Shown here one piece after another: positions 1 to 5,774 of a stretch of 5,774 bases of DNA; the stretch's first letter is position 1, and every line of letters begins with the position of its first letter. A program made the position numbers and the translations under genes. The stretch is taken from positions 1-5,774 of the forward strand of contig JAJCYK010000538.1 in NCBI GenBank assembly GCA_029262935.1. The letters run 5' to 3'. Under the pieces are notes generated by a model. The model made no database searches. It saw nothing but the letters and a program-made list of their open reading frames with translations, and was not told where the DNA came from. This stretch comes from Cytophagales bacterium. Its GTDB lineage: Bacteria > Bacteroidota > Bacteroidia > Cytophagales > Cyclobacteriaceae.

Positions 1-73
1 AATTACTAATTTTAATAGAAAAATATAACTAATTCTAGAATAAATACCACGATTTCGCTTAATAAGGCCAGAA
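1..73. other. AT-rich region after the PyrR-like gene
   Basis: The 73 bases following the last stop contain almost no G or C in the first 50 positions. A perfect 10-base palindrome, ATTCTAGAAT, sits at 32-41, and the heptamer ACTAATT occurs at 5-11 and 27-33. No GC-rich stem followed by a T-run is visible, so no terminator is called. TATATTTT on the minus strand (20-27) misses the TAnnTTTG -7 consensus by one base and could serve a gene beyond the edge, but lacks a visible partner element. Confidence 0.4.
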
Positions 74-583
74 TCACCTTAGAAAGGCATATTTTTTCTT
101 GTGATCGAGTACTACTTCTATGTGTTCATTAATGGTAGTGGCCAGTTCATACCCTTGATAATTTGCGGATATAGGGAATTGTTTGTGACTTCGATTGACT
201 AGTACTGCAATTTCTAAACCGTCAATATCTCGGTTTAAAAAAGGTCTCAAGCAATAAGCCATAGTCTTGCCTGTGTTAAGTACATCATCAACCAACAACA
301 CCGGAGCTCCATCAAATTTCTCTTTTTCTATGTCTAGGGTTACTTCACTGTTGACTGGATTTTGCTTATCGATTTGCATTTTCACCAGGATCACTTTAAA
401 TGGAGCTATACTACTCAACTCTTCAGTTAGTAATTCCGCCAGATGGTATCCTTGTTCGAAGATTCCCACCACAATTAGATTCTTTTCATTGAAGTGACGT
501 TCGAAAATTTCATAAGCCATTCTTTTGATCTTTTGCAAAATCTGGGCTTCGTCAAGAATAATATTCCGTACATCCTTTCCCAT
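74..583 (-). CDS. PyrR-like phosphoribosyltransferase
   Basis: Type I phosphoribosyltransferase fold protein of 169 residues, cytoplasmic. The PRPP-binding signature VLLVDDVLNTGKT is intact at residues 95-107, with the two adjacent acidic residues D99 and D100. The C-terminal part, AVLVNRSHKQFPISANY at 126-142, follows the PyrR pattern (AVLVDRGHRELPIRADY in B. subtilis, recalled), as does the N-terminal ILDEAQI...RMAYEIFER. This places it nearer PyrR than hypoxanthine or adenine phosphoribosyltransferases. It is slightly shorter than PyrR (about 180 residues). The pyrophosphate loop, usually KTRG, reads FEQG at 42-45, and several positions that contact RNA in Bacillus PyrR are not conserved, so both uracil phosphoribosyltransferase activity and RNA attenuation are doubtful. 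The ATG start lies four bases after the stop of the Lrp-family gene, with no clear ribosome binding site, so the two are likely cotranscribed. A nucleotide-salvage or PRPP-sensing role is inferred; the true substrate is unknown. Confidence 0.85.
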   Translation of the reverse strand: MGKDVRNIILDEAQILQKIKRMAYEIFERHFNEKNLIVVGIFEQGYHLAELLTEELSSIAPFKVILVKMQIDKQNPVNSEVTLDIEKEKFDGAPVLLVDDVLNTGKTMAYCLRPFLNRDIDGLEIAVLVNRSHKQFPISANYQGYELATTINEHIEVVLDHKKKYAFLR

Positions 584-587
584 AAGG

Positions 588-1067
588 TTATCTGTTCAAT
601 AATGGCAGGTAGTGACTGTCTTTAAGGGTGGACAAAATTACCATGGATTGAAGATTATCCACCACCTTAATTTCACTGATCTTTTCTAAAATTAATTCTT
701 GGTAGGCGGAAATATCCTTAGTGATAATTTTTAGCAATAAATCACCCGAACCGGTAATGTGATGACATTCGATTACTTCGTCTATTAGGTTAATTGACGC
801 CATAAAAATCTCAATGTTCTTTTTATTGTGACCAGTCAGTGTCACCTGTACAAACGTACTCACCTCCAGGCCGATTATCTTCTCATCCAATTTTGCGTGA
901 TAGCTTTTTATTACCCCACTCTTTTCTAACTTTTTAACACGTTCTAAAGTAGGAGCGGGAGAAAGACCAATTTCCACAGACAGCTGCGCATTGGTTATCT
1001 TCGCGTTGCTTTGCAAAATCTTAAGGATTTTACGATCTAATGAATCTAATTTGGATTTTAAGGGCAT
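588..1067 (-). CDS. Lrp/AsnC-family transcriptional regulator
   Basis: A 159-residue DNA-binding regulator, the usual length for the leucine-responsive/AsnC family. The N-terminal winged helix-turn-helix spans about residues 8-55: LDRKILKILQSNAK opens it, NAQLSVEIGLSPAPTLERVK (26-45) holds the turn and recognition helix, and KLEKSGVIKSY completes it. The C-terminal effector-binding RAM domain covers about 68-148, with the family hallmark CHHITGSGDLLLKI at 101-114, where the glycine-rich turn normally lines the ligand pocket between subunits. Such proteins form dimers to octamers and sense amino acids or related small molecules; the ligand here cannot be read from sequence. The ATG start gives the canonical short lead-in before the first helix. 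The gene follows the last glycosyltransferase by 35 bases and precedes the PyrR-like gene by four. Its control of that neighbour, or of itself, is only inferred. Confidence 0.93.
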   Translation of the reverse strand: MPLKSKLDSLDRKILKILQSNAKITNAQLSVEIGLSPAPTLERVKKLEKSGVIKSYHAKLDEKIIGLEVSTFVQVTLTGHNKKNIEIFMASINLIDEVIECHHITGSGDLLLKIITKDISAYQELILEKISEIKVVDNLQSMVILSTLKDSHYLPLLNR

Positions 1068-1102
1068 ATTCAGATATTGTCACTTCATTGGGTTGTTTCA
1101 TC
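1068..1102 (-). other. Intergenic gap upstream of the Lrp-family gene
   Basis: This 35-base gap is the largest in the gene array and separates the glycan genes from the regulator/phosphoribosyltransferase pair. It shows no rho-independent terminator: there is no GC-rich stem and no T-run on the minus strand. The 9-mer TCAGATATT occurs at its low-coordinate edge (1070-1078) and again across the stop codon of the upstream gene (1103-1111). No strong Shine-Dalgarno sequence precedes the ATG at 1067. Read-through from the glycosyltransferase operon therefore looks possible. Confidence 0.5.
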
Positions 1103-2317
1103 TCAGATATTTTCAAAAATATCATTGTAAATTTCTCGGGCATAACCTATTGAACGATCTTCAATTACAAATTCTCTACATTTTTTCCTAACTAATTTAT
1201 TATATTCTTGATCGGCATGCAAAACAAAAACCTGCTCAATTGCCTGGTCATATGCACCTAGGCTGGTATCTTCAAGTACAAATCCCAGATTCTTTTCCTC
1301 GGTTAATAGAAAATCGTCCGAAATACCTTTAAAAATTAATATAGGAAGTTCGCAGGCCCAATATTCTCCATCTTTTATTGGCGAACAATATCTCTTACTG
1401 GGGAATTGTCGCACAGCCGTTAGTCCGAAATCGGCAGCAGATAAGTAACCTGGGACTTCTTCTCGAGAAGCATTAGTAACGGTATAGTACCCAACGTTAA
1501 TAGCAGTTTTAAGTACTTTCTGCTGTATATCTTCAATTGGCTCTGGTGTTAAAATAATAAAGCGGCAGGAATCTCCTCCCTTTTCTTCAAATCGACGAAA
1601 GAAATTAAACATTTCCTCATCCATATACATTCCTCCAAATTTACCCATGTAAAGAATCACTAGTTCATTTTGTATTCTAAGTTTATTTCTAATTTGGTTA
1701 CGTTTTGTTTGATCAAAGAAATAGAAGCCAGGATCAACACATGAGGGCAAACGTGTAATTTTAGCGGATACTCCTTGAGTTTGCAATAGATCCACCATAC
1801 CTTGGGTAGCTGTAAAAATATGGCTAGCTGCAGCGGCTACCTTTGGCTGGTAATATTTTAACAGTCGTGCTTCCCAGTCTTTTGGTTGCCAGACTGAAGC
1901 TTCCAACATATAGTCCACGTGCGGCTCAAACGTATGCACTAAATGGGGCAACCCTGTTAACTTACAAACAAAATATCCAATAACTGCGCCTGGAAACCCT
2001 TCTGAATAAATAGCTCTCAACCGATGTTTATTGATTAAATAAATGGCACGCAGTACTCCCCAGGTAAGGTCAAATATCTTCTTAAAAAATTTCAATCGTC
2101 CAGAATGCCATTTTAAACGATACCATTTTATATTATCTTTTGAAAGCAACTCACTAATCTCGCTAATCTCGGGCTCACTAGGGGCTAAGTGGTCCTTTTC
2201 GAAGGTGAGAAGTACAAAATTGGTCGAAGTTTTCAAACCTTGAAAGTACGGGAGCACGGCACTTTGAAATACCGGATCCTTAAAACTGTAGTATGCAAAA
2301 ATTAACACCCCTTTCAC
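1103..2317 (-). CDS. GT4-type glycosyltransferase, GTG start
   Basis: A 404-residue GT-B-fold glycosyltransferase, probably cytoplasmic or peripheral at the inner membrane. The N-terminal acceptor domain begins with the short strand GVLIFAYYSF and contains SEGFPGAVIGYFVCKLTGLP (105-124) and HTFEPHVDYMLE (128-139). The linker LPSCVDPGFY (190-199) leads into the nucleotide-sugar domain, which starts ILYMGKFGG (221-229). The donor-binding signature is SPIKDGEYWACELPILI (312-328), with E318 as the conserved Glu; the first Glu of the classic E-x7-E motif is absent (Y310), as in many family members with this PxKxxEY form. The start is GTG, one base after the epimerase stop (TGA-C-GTG); no ATG is available near the first strand, and a second GTG sits three codons on. 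It is the last gene of the glycan unit. Donor and acceptor sugars cannot be assigned. Confidence 0.88.
   Translation of the reverse strand: MKGVLIFAYYSFKDPVFQSAVLPYFQGLKTSTNFVLLTFEKDHLAPSEPEISEISELLSKDNIKWYRLKWHSGRLKFFKKIFDLTWGVLRAIYLINKHRLRAIYSEGFPGAVIGYFVCKLTGLPHLVHTFEPHVDYMLEASVWQPKDWEARLLKYYQPKVAAAASHIFTATQGMVDLLQTQGVSAKITRLPSCVDPGFYFFDQTKRNQIRNKLRIQNELVILYMGKFGGMYMDEEMFNFFRRFEEKGGDSCRFIILTPEPIEDIQQKVLKTAINVGYYTVTNASREEVPGYLSAADFGLTAVRQFPSKRYCSPIKDGEYWACELPILIFKGISDDFLLTEEKNLGFVLEDTSLGAYDQAIEQVFVLHADQEYNKLVRKKCREFVIEDRSIGYAREIYNDIFENI
1114..1121 (-). promoter_or_regulatory. Possible Bacteroidota-type -7 element
   Basis: On the minus strand these bases read TATTTTTG, a full match to the TAnnTTTG -7 consensus known from Bacteroidota. 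They lie inside the last codons of the upstream glycosyltransferase, 46 bases before the ATG of the Lrp-family gene, a reasonable distance for a short leader. No TTTG-like -33 element is visible at the expected spacing, and such an AT-rich octamer arises easily by chance, so this is a weak candidate. Confidence 0.2.
2154..2171 (-). repeat. Perfect 9-bp tandem duplication in coding sequence
   Basis: The nonamer CTAATCTCG (plus strand) occurs twice head to tail. It encodes the repeated tripeptide in PEISEISEL at residues 49-57 of the glycosyltransferase, in a probable surface loop between strands. The frame is kept. It is most likely a small slippage event without regulatory meaning. Confidence 0.6.
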
Positions 2318-2318
2318 G

Positions 2319-3431
2319 TCAAAACTGGTTTTCTAAAACCTCAAGAATACGTTTTGATGCTTTACCATCTCCGAAGGGGTTGGACTGAGCAACTAAATTC
2401 TCGTATACTTTTGGATGTTCTACTACTTGATTAAAAGTATCTACAATGCTATTGGTGGTCACCCCTGCAATGAGGGCATACCCAGACTCCACTGCCTCAC
2501 TGCGTTCTGTAACTTTTCTTAAGATTAGCAAAGGCACTCCGAAGGAGGGTGCCTCTTCTTGAATCCCCCCAGAATCTGTAAGGACCAAATACGCCTCGCT
2601 TAACAAAAATATCAATTCGTCATAGGGTAAAGGGCTTAATAAAAATATATTTTGAATTTGGCCCAATCCCTTTTCCACGGCACTTTTTATATTAGGGCTA
2701 GGGTGTACTGGAAAAACAAAATGTATGTGCTGGTGACGCATTGCTATTAGCCGAAGTGCCTTAATAACATATTGAATACTCGCAATGTTTTCTCTTCTAT
2801 GACAGGTTATTAAAACAATTTTTTTCCCTCTTTGGAATATTCCCTCAAATTTGGCCTTATACTTTGCACGTTCTTGAGTTACAATTTCTTTAGCAAATTC
2901 CAAGGCATCCACTATGGTATTACCCACCTGAAAGATATTACTAAAACCCTCCTTTTTAAGATGCTCCGTGGACTTGGTAGTTGGTGTAAAGTTAATATCT
3001 GAAACCAGTGATACCATTCTTCTATTTACCTCCTCTGGAAAAGGATTACTGCGATCATTACTTCGTAACCCAGCCTCTATATGCGCCACTTTTATGCCAC
3101 GAAAGAAACCTAGCATGGCAGCAACCCAAGTAGTAGTGGTATCTCCTTGAACTACTACTAAATCAGGGTTCAGTCGTGCAAGTAATTGATCTAATTCGGA
3201 AAATATCTTGGATGTTAATCCAGCCAGGGTCTGATTCTCAGACATTAAATCCAAGTCGTAATCCGGTTTTACTTTGAAAAACTTAAATACCTGATGCACC
3301 ATTTCACGGTGTTGACCAGTCGATATAAGAATTGGCACTAGCGACTTCGAGCTTTTTATAGCAAGAAATAATGGGAGTAGTTTTAGGGCCTCAGGTCTGG
3401 TACCGATAATGATGGTAACGGTCTTCTTCAT
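2319..3431 (-). CDS. wecB: UDP-N-acetylglucosamine 2-epimerase (non-hydrolysing)
   Basis: Interconverts UDP-GlcNAc and UDP-ManNAc in the cytoplasm, providing ManNAc-type donors for cell-surface glycans. The 370 residues match the usual family length and two Rossmann-like domains. Motifs in order: GTRPEALKLLPL (10-21, R12 and K17), TGQHREM (38-44), QGDTTTT (95-101, D97), HIEAGLRS (117-124, E119), FPEEVNRR (131-138, E133), TCHRREN (209-215, H211), PVHPSPN (241-247) and DSGGIQEEAPSFG (286-298). D97, E119, E133 and H211 correspond to the catalytic residues of E. coli WecB, so the enzyme should be active. QHREM and TRPEA favour WecB over the related WbpI/FnlC enzymes, which act on other UDP sugars. 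The ATG overlaps the upstream glycosyltransferase stop as ATGA, indicating translational coupling. No UDP-ManNAc dehydrogenase gene follows within the window. Confidence 0.96.
   Translation of the reverse strand: MKKTVTIIIGTRPEALKLLPLFLAIKSSKSLVPILISTGQHREMVHQVFKFFKVKPDYDLDLMSENQTLAGLTSKIFSELDQLLARLNPDLVVVQGDTTTTWVAAMLGFFRGIKVAHIEAGLRSNDRSNPFPEEVNRRMVSLVSDINFTPTTKSTEHLKKEGFSNIFQVGNTIVDALEFAKEIVTQERAKYKAKFEGIFQRGKKIVLITCHRRENIASIQYVIKALRLIAMRHQHIHFVFPVHPSPNIKSAVEKGLGQIQNIFLLSPLPYDELIFLLSEAYLVLTDSGGIQEEAPSFGVPLLILRKVTERSEAVESGYALIAGVTTNSIVDTFNQVVEHPKVYENLVAQSNPFGDGKASKRILEVLENQF
3129..3159 (-). repeat. Inverted repeat in the epimerase coding region
   Basis: A perfect 9-base inverted repeat, AGTAGTAGT at 3129-3137 and ACTACTACT at 3151-3159, is separated by 13 bases and could form a hairpin in the mRNA. 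On the minus strand the loop contains AAGGAG. It arises from the codons for VVVQGDTTT, the catalytic D97 region, and is probably a by-product of Val (GTA/GTT) and Thr (ACT) codon choice. Confidence 0.35.
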
Positions 3432-4651
3432 AAGCTATCAAATATCTCACATAATTTCTTAGCATTTGTAGAAGCCCTGAATGAATCTACCACAAACTCC
3501 TGCTGGAAAAATGTCTTGTTGCCTAAACTATGCTCTTCAGCGATAGTTTTTAAGAACTCCACTATTTTAGGAATTTCTTGATGATTACAGACCAAGCCCA
3601 ATTGATTCTCATTAATGATCTTGGCAATGACACTACGTTCATTGGCGATAGCTAATATTTTTCTTTTTGCCGCAATATAGTCCATAAGTTTTGATGGTAA
3701 AAAGAAGATTGGCGATTGGTCTTCAGGGGGAGTATCAATCAATAGTAACAAATCAGCATTCCTTTGCAAAGTTACTGCCTGGTTATATGATTTAAATCCT
3801 AAATGAGATATGGGAAGCTCTCTGTATTGCTTAAATATGATTCTGTTACTTCTGTCAATAGCACCCACAAAAGTAAATTCATAACGAGAAGCCAAAATTG
3901 GGTCTTTCTTTTGGAAGATCCTAAAAGCCTGTAGTAGCGGTAGTACCGTTCTCTCAGCGGTTAAGCCTCCAGTAAATACAACTCGAATTTTATTTGATAG
4001 TTCAAGGGGCTTGGTGTTCAAATCATCATCATCGAAAATATTTGGCAGGTACCGAAATTTGTCTCTAAATTGGCCATACTCGTTTTGATAAAATTCCCAT
4101 AAACTTGGGGAAGAGACTGTAACGAAATCAGCACGAGAAAAGCATTCATTTTGCATACGCATGTTCTGCATCTTTGCTTCGGATGTCCATTGTATACTGG
4201 GATTATCCACCCAAGGATCACTAAGGTGCACTACCCAAGGGATTCCCAAGGCCTTGTGGATCATTAAACCAAAAATGTTTGAGCTTAATGGAAAGGCTCT
4301 AGAATACAAAATATCCGGACGGTGTTTTAGTTTAGCCAAACTGCTTAATGGTTTTCGGAAGAATCGATTTTTAGGGTCAGGCAGTTGTAGCGAGCCTGGG
4401 CTTAATACCCGTTTCACAAATTGAAGGTATTTGTTTTGGTATATTGGCAAGGTTACTTTTTGCTGATAACCACAGTCATAAGATTCTAAATTCGCATCAT
4501 ATGGCATAAATAGCGTCGGCATTTTTGACGTAATAACATCCCATTGGTATTTGTTGGACTTACCCAGGTATTTGAAATATTTGGCCGTCTGTAAGCACTC
4601 TGGATCATTTTTAGGAGGAAACGCAATACTTACTAATAGGATTCTTTTCAT
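3428..4651 (-). CDS. GT4-like glycosyltransferase
   Basis: A 407-residue GT-B-fold glycosyltransferase. It starts with a typical MKRILLVSIAFPPK strand and loop, the acceptor-side pocket. RPDILYSRAFPLSSN (111-125) and WVVHLSDPWVDNP (139-151) recall the DxRDPW-type block common in glycosyltransferases of Bacteroidota surface-glycan loci; SRADFVTVSSPS (172-183) and YLPNIFDDDD (201-210) lead into the donor domain, which opens IRVVFTGGL (222-230). The donor signature FFLPSKLMDYIAAKRKILAI (316-335) carries Asp (D324) where most relatives have Glu, and AAKR in place of the usual GxGR/AAGR turn; both are conservative enough to leave the enzyme plausible. The start lies three bases after the preceding gene's stop, with GAGAG immediately before the ATG as the only Shine-Dalgarno-like purine run seen in this array. 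Its 3' end overlaps the epimerase start by four bases. Sugar specificity is unknown. Confidence 0.87.
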   Translation of the reverse strand: MKRILLVSIAFPPKNDPECLQTAKYFKYLGKSNKYQWDVITSKMPTLFMPYDANLESYDCGYQQKVTLPIYQNKYLQFVKRVLSPGSLQLPDPKNRFFRKPLSSLAKLKHRPDILYSRAFPLSSNIFGLMIHKALGIPWVVHLSDPWVDNPSIQWTSEAKMQNMRMQNECFSRADFVTVSSPSLWEFYQNEYGQFRDKFRYLPNIFDDDDLNTKPLELSNKIRVVFTGGLTAERTVLPLLQAFRIFQKKDPILASRYEFTFVGAIDRSNRIIFKQYRELPISHLGFKSYNQAVTLQRNADLLLLIDTPPEDQSPIFFLPSKLMDYIAAKRKILAIANERSVIAKIINENQLGLVCNHQEIPKIVEFLKTIAEEHSLGNKTFFQQEFVVDSFRASTNAKKLCEIFDSL

Positions 4652-4654
4652 CTC

Positions 4655-5746
4655 TCAAATAGACTTTAATAATTTTGCAATCCTGGTAAGTTGTCTACTA
4701 TATGTATTGTCTCGCGCCCAGTCTTTGCGAACCTTTTGCAATTCAGGTCGATTAAAATGTTCCAAATTTTCGATGGTTTTGGTAAAAAGATCCGGTAACT
4801 CCTCGTTAGTTTTAGCCATTTGTAAGAGATTTGGCCTGTTTACATACTCTTCTGTATAGTTAGATACCACCACCTTCCCAGTACTTAAATATTCCAGAAT
4901 TTTATGCGGGTTTGATAGCTCTGGCCTGAACATCTCAGCATCATAACAAATAAGAAATAGATCCATATCTTGCATTAGTCCAGGCAAGGATGAAGATGGT
5001 TTCGGCCCTGTAAATTGGCAATTTTTATGCATTCTTAGTTGTTGCAAAAACAATTTGAAATTACTCCTTATGTCTGGGGACAGGTTACTTTCCTCATAGG
5101 GACCAATAAAACAAAAATCCAATTCAGGATGATTAACTACTATTTTTAAGAGGTTTTTTGAATCTAAATATTTCGAAGCAAGGTTCCCGACATAACCTAC
5201 TTTTTTTCTTTCACTATGGGTGTTAGCAGCCAGAGGTTGTGCCTCCAAGAAGTGATTGGCTAACCCATGGCCTATCTTGTACTTTGGCTTATTCAAGTTC
5301 TTATAACGGGATAATATAGCTTTGCTGGTCGAAAAAATTATATCAGCTTTGCTAGCAGTATATTGATCCAACTTGGAGTTGTGAATATCTACCGGATGAT
5401 ATATTTTAATTTTAGCTTCAAACAAGTCCAAGTCTTGAAAAATAAAAGGATCAAAACTCCATACCAAGTCTATCTTACCCAAACGCTTTTCTAAACTTTT
5501 AATTTCAATCCTTCTAATATATCGTCGTAACGATGCAGGCAAATGGTTTGTCCCCGATACCAAAGGTTTAGGACTAATTATCTTTAATCCTGGGACAATT
5601 TCTAGTTCTTTGCAAGGAAGTGGGCTTAGAAAAAATACTTGATTTTCTAAACTTGCCAAGTTCAGTGCATAGTGATGTTTCGAAACATGGTTAGTGCCCC
5701 ATAACTGAGGAGAGATAATTAAAATATTTTTATGATCCAGATTCAA
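4655..5746 (-). CDS. Family-1-like glycosyltransferase, TTG start
   Basis: A 363-residue GT-B glycosyltransferase. KNILIISPQLWGTNHVSKHH (6-25) forms the first strand and acceptor loop. LVWSFDPF (94-101), IYHPVDIHNSKLD (115-127) and ASKADIIFSTSKAIL (131-145) follow the pattern of transferases resembling TuaH, where a YD.VD block precedes an AD.VF.TS segment. The donor domain begins KVGYVGNL (182-189), and the nucleotide-sugar signature is SNPHKILEYLSTGKVVVS (278-295) with E285. No ATG lies in frame before the first strand and an in-frame TGA lies 21 bases upstream, so TTG is the best start; it overlaps the likely stop of the preceding gene as TTGA. The 3' end is three bases from the next glycosyltransferase. 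It is the first complete gene of the glycan unit here. Donor sugar unknown. Confidence 0.85.
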   Translation of the reverse strand: MNLDHKNILIISPQLWGTNHVSKHHYALNLASLENQVFFLSPLPCKELEIVPGLKIISPKPLVSGTNHLPASLRRYIRRIEIKSLEKRLGKIDLVWSFDPFIFQDLDLFEAKIKIYHPVDIHNSKLDQYTASKADIIFSTSKAILSRYKNLNKPKYKIGHGLANHFLEAQPLAANTHSERKKVGYVGNLASKYLDSKNLLKIVVNHPELDFCFIGPYEESNLSPDIRSNFKLFLQQLRMHKNCQFTGPKPSSSLPGLMQDMDLFLICYDAEMFRPELSNPHKILEYLSTGKVVVSNYTEEYVNRPNLLQMAKTNEELPDLFTKTIENLEHFNRPELQKVRKDWARDNTYSRQLTRIAKLLKSI

Positions 5747-5774
5747 CGTAATGACAGTACATCGTCAATAAACG
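5743..5774 (-). CDS. Probable 3' end of an upstream gene (partial)
   Basis: One minus-strand frame is open from the window edge and encodes FIDDVLSLR before a TGA at 5743-5745. That stop overlaps the TTG start of the following glycosyltransferase (TTGA), the same four-base overlap geometry as the ATGA junction at 3428-3431. Nine codons are too few to identify a product. A second frame is also open across the edge but would run about 20 bases into the glycosyltransferase, which is less usual for this compact array. Confidence 0.4.
   Translation of the reverse strand, partial: FIDDVLSLR

Noticed and set aside
32..41. Palindrome ATTCTAGAAT as a possible operator or terminator
   Set aside because: Five-base arms without a loop or T-run cannot act as an intrinsic terminator, and a single AT-rich palindrome is not enough to call an operator.
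267..497. Plus-strand open frame of 76 codons
   Set aside because: It lies wholly opposite the PyrR-like gene, its Ser/Thr/Asn-rich translation matches no family, and it has no ribosome binding site or promoter of its own.
4018..4221. Minus-strand open frame of 67 codons in another frame
   Set aside because: Nested inside a glycosyltransferase gene with clear motifs in the main frame; no evidence of a programmed frameshift or internal start.
4161..4424. Plus-strand open frame of 87 codons
   Set aside because: Antisense to the middle of the 3428-4651 glycosyltransferase, whose conserved motifs cover this stretch; the predicted peptide has no recognisable domain.
4551..4859. Plus-strand open frame of 102 codons
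   Set aside because: Spans the junction of two well-supported minus-strand glycosyltransferase genes and shows no family motif; long antisense frames are expected by chance at this length.
1103..5746. Possibility that the gene array is a phage-defence or other new system
   Set aside because: Every gene has a clear sugar-nucleotide or glycosyltransferase signature; no nuclease, toxin, reverse transcriptase, ATPase or repeat array is present.

Overview
This window reads as a compact, single-direction stretch of a bacterial surface-polysaccharide locus. All six complete genes lie on the minus strand, so transcription runs from the right edge towards position 1. The DNA is AT-rich. Gene starts lack a strong AGGAGG-type Shine-Dalgarno sequence, and the protein families (a PyrR-like phosphoribosyltransferase beside an Lrp regulator, and GT4-type glycosyltransferases with Asp/Pro-rich motifs) resemble those of Bacteroidota, perhaps Cytophagales. 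The phylum is an inference from style, not a marker-gene result.

Layout in order of transcription. At the right edge a nine-codon tail of an upstream gene appears to end in a TGA that overlaps a TTG start. Then come a glycosyltransferase (4655-5746), a second glycosyltransferase (3428-4651), a non-hydrolysing UDP-GlcNAc 2-epimerase of the WecB type (2319-3431) and a third glycosyltransferase with a GTG start (1103-2317). These four genes are separated by +3, -4 and +1 bases, so they are almost certainly one translationally coupled unit. The epimerase would supply UDP-ManNAc, and the three transferases would add successive sugars to a lipid-linked or growing glycan at the cytoplasmic face of the membrane. 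No flippase, polymerase, export gene or UDP-ManNAc dehydrogenase lies inside the window.

After the largest gap (35 bases) come two genes of different character: an Lrp/AsnC-family regulator (588-1067) and, four bases later, a PyrR-like phosphoribosyltransferase (74-583). They are probably a two-gene unit that may be read from the glycan operon or from its own weak promoter near 1114-1121. The last 73 bases (1-73) are very AT-rich and hold no convincing terminator.

I see no CRISPR array, transposon, RNA gene or evident new defence system. The points most worth a second look are the PyrR-like protein, whose pyrophosphate loop and RNA-contact positions differ from true PyrR; its pairing with an Lrp regulator; the chain of non-ATG, overlapping starts; and the question of which ManNAc-derived sugar the cluster makes.
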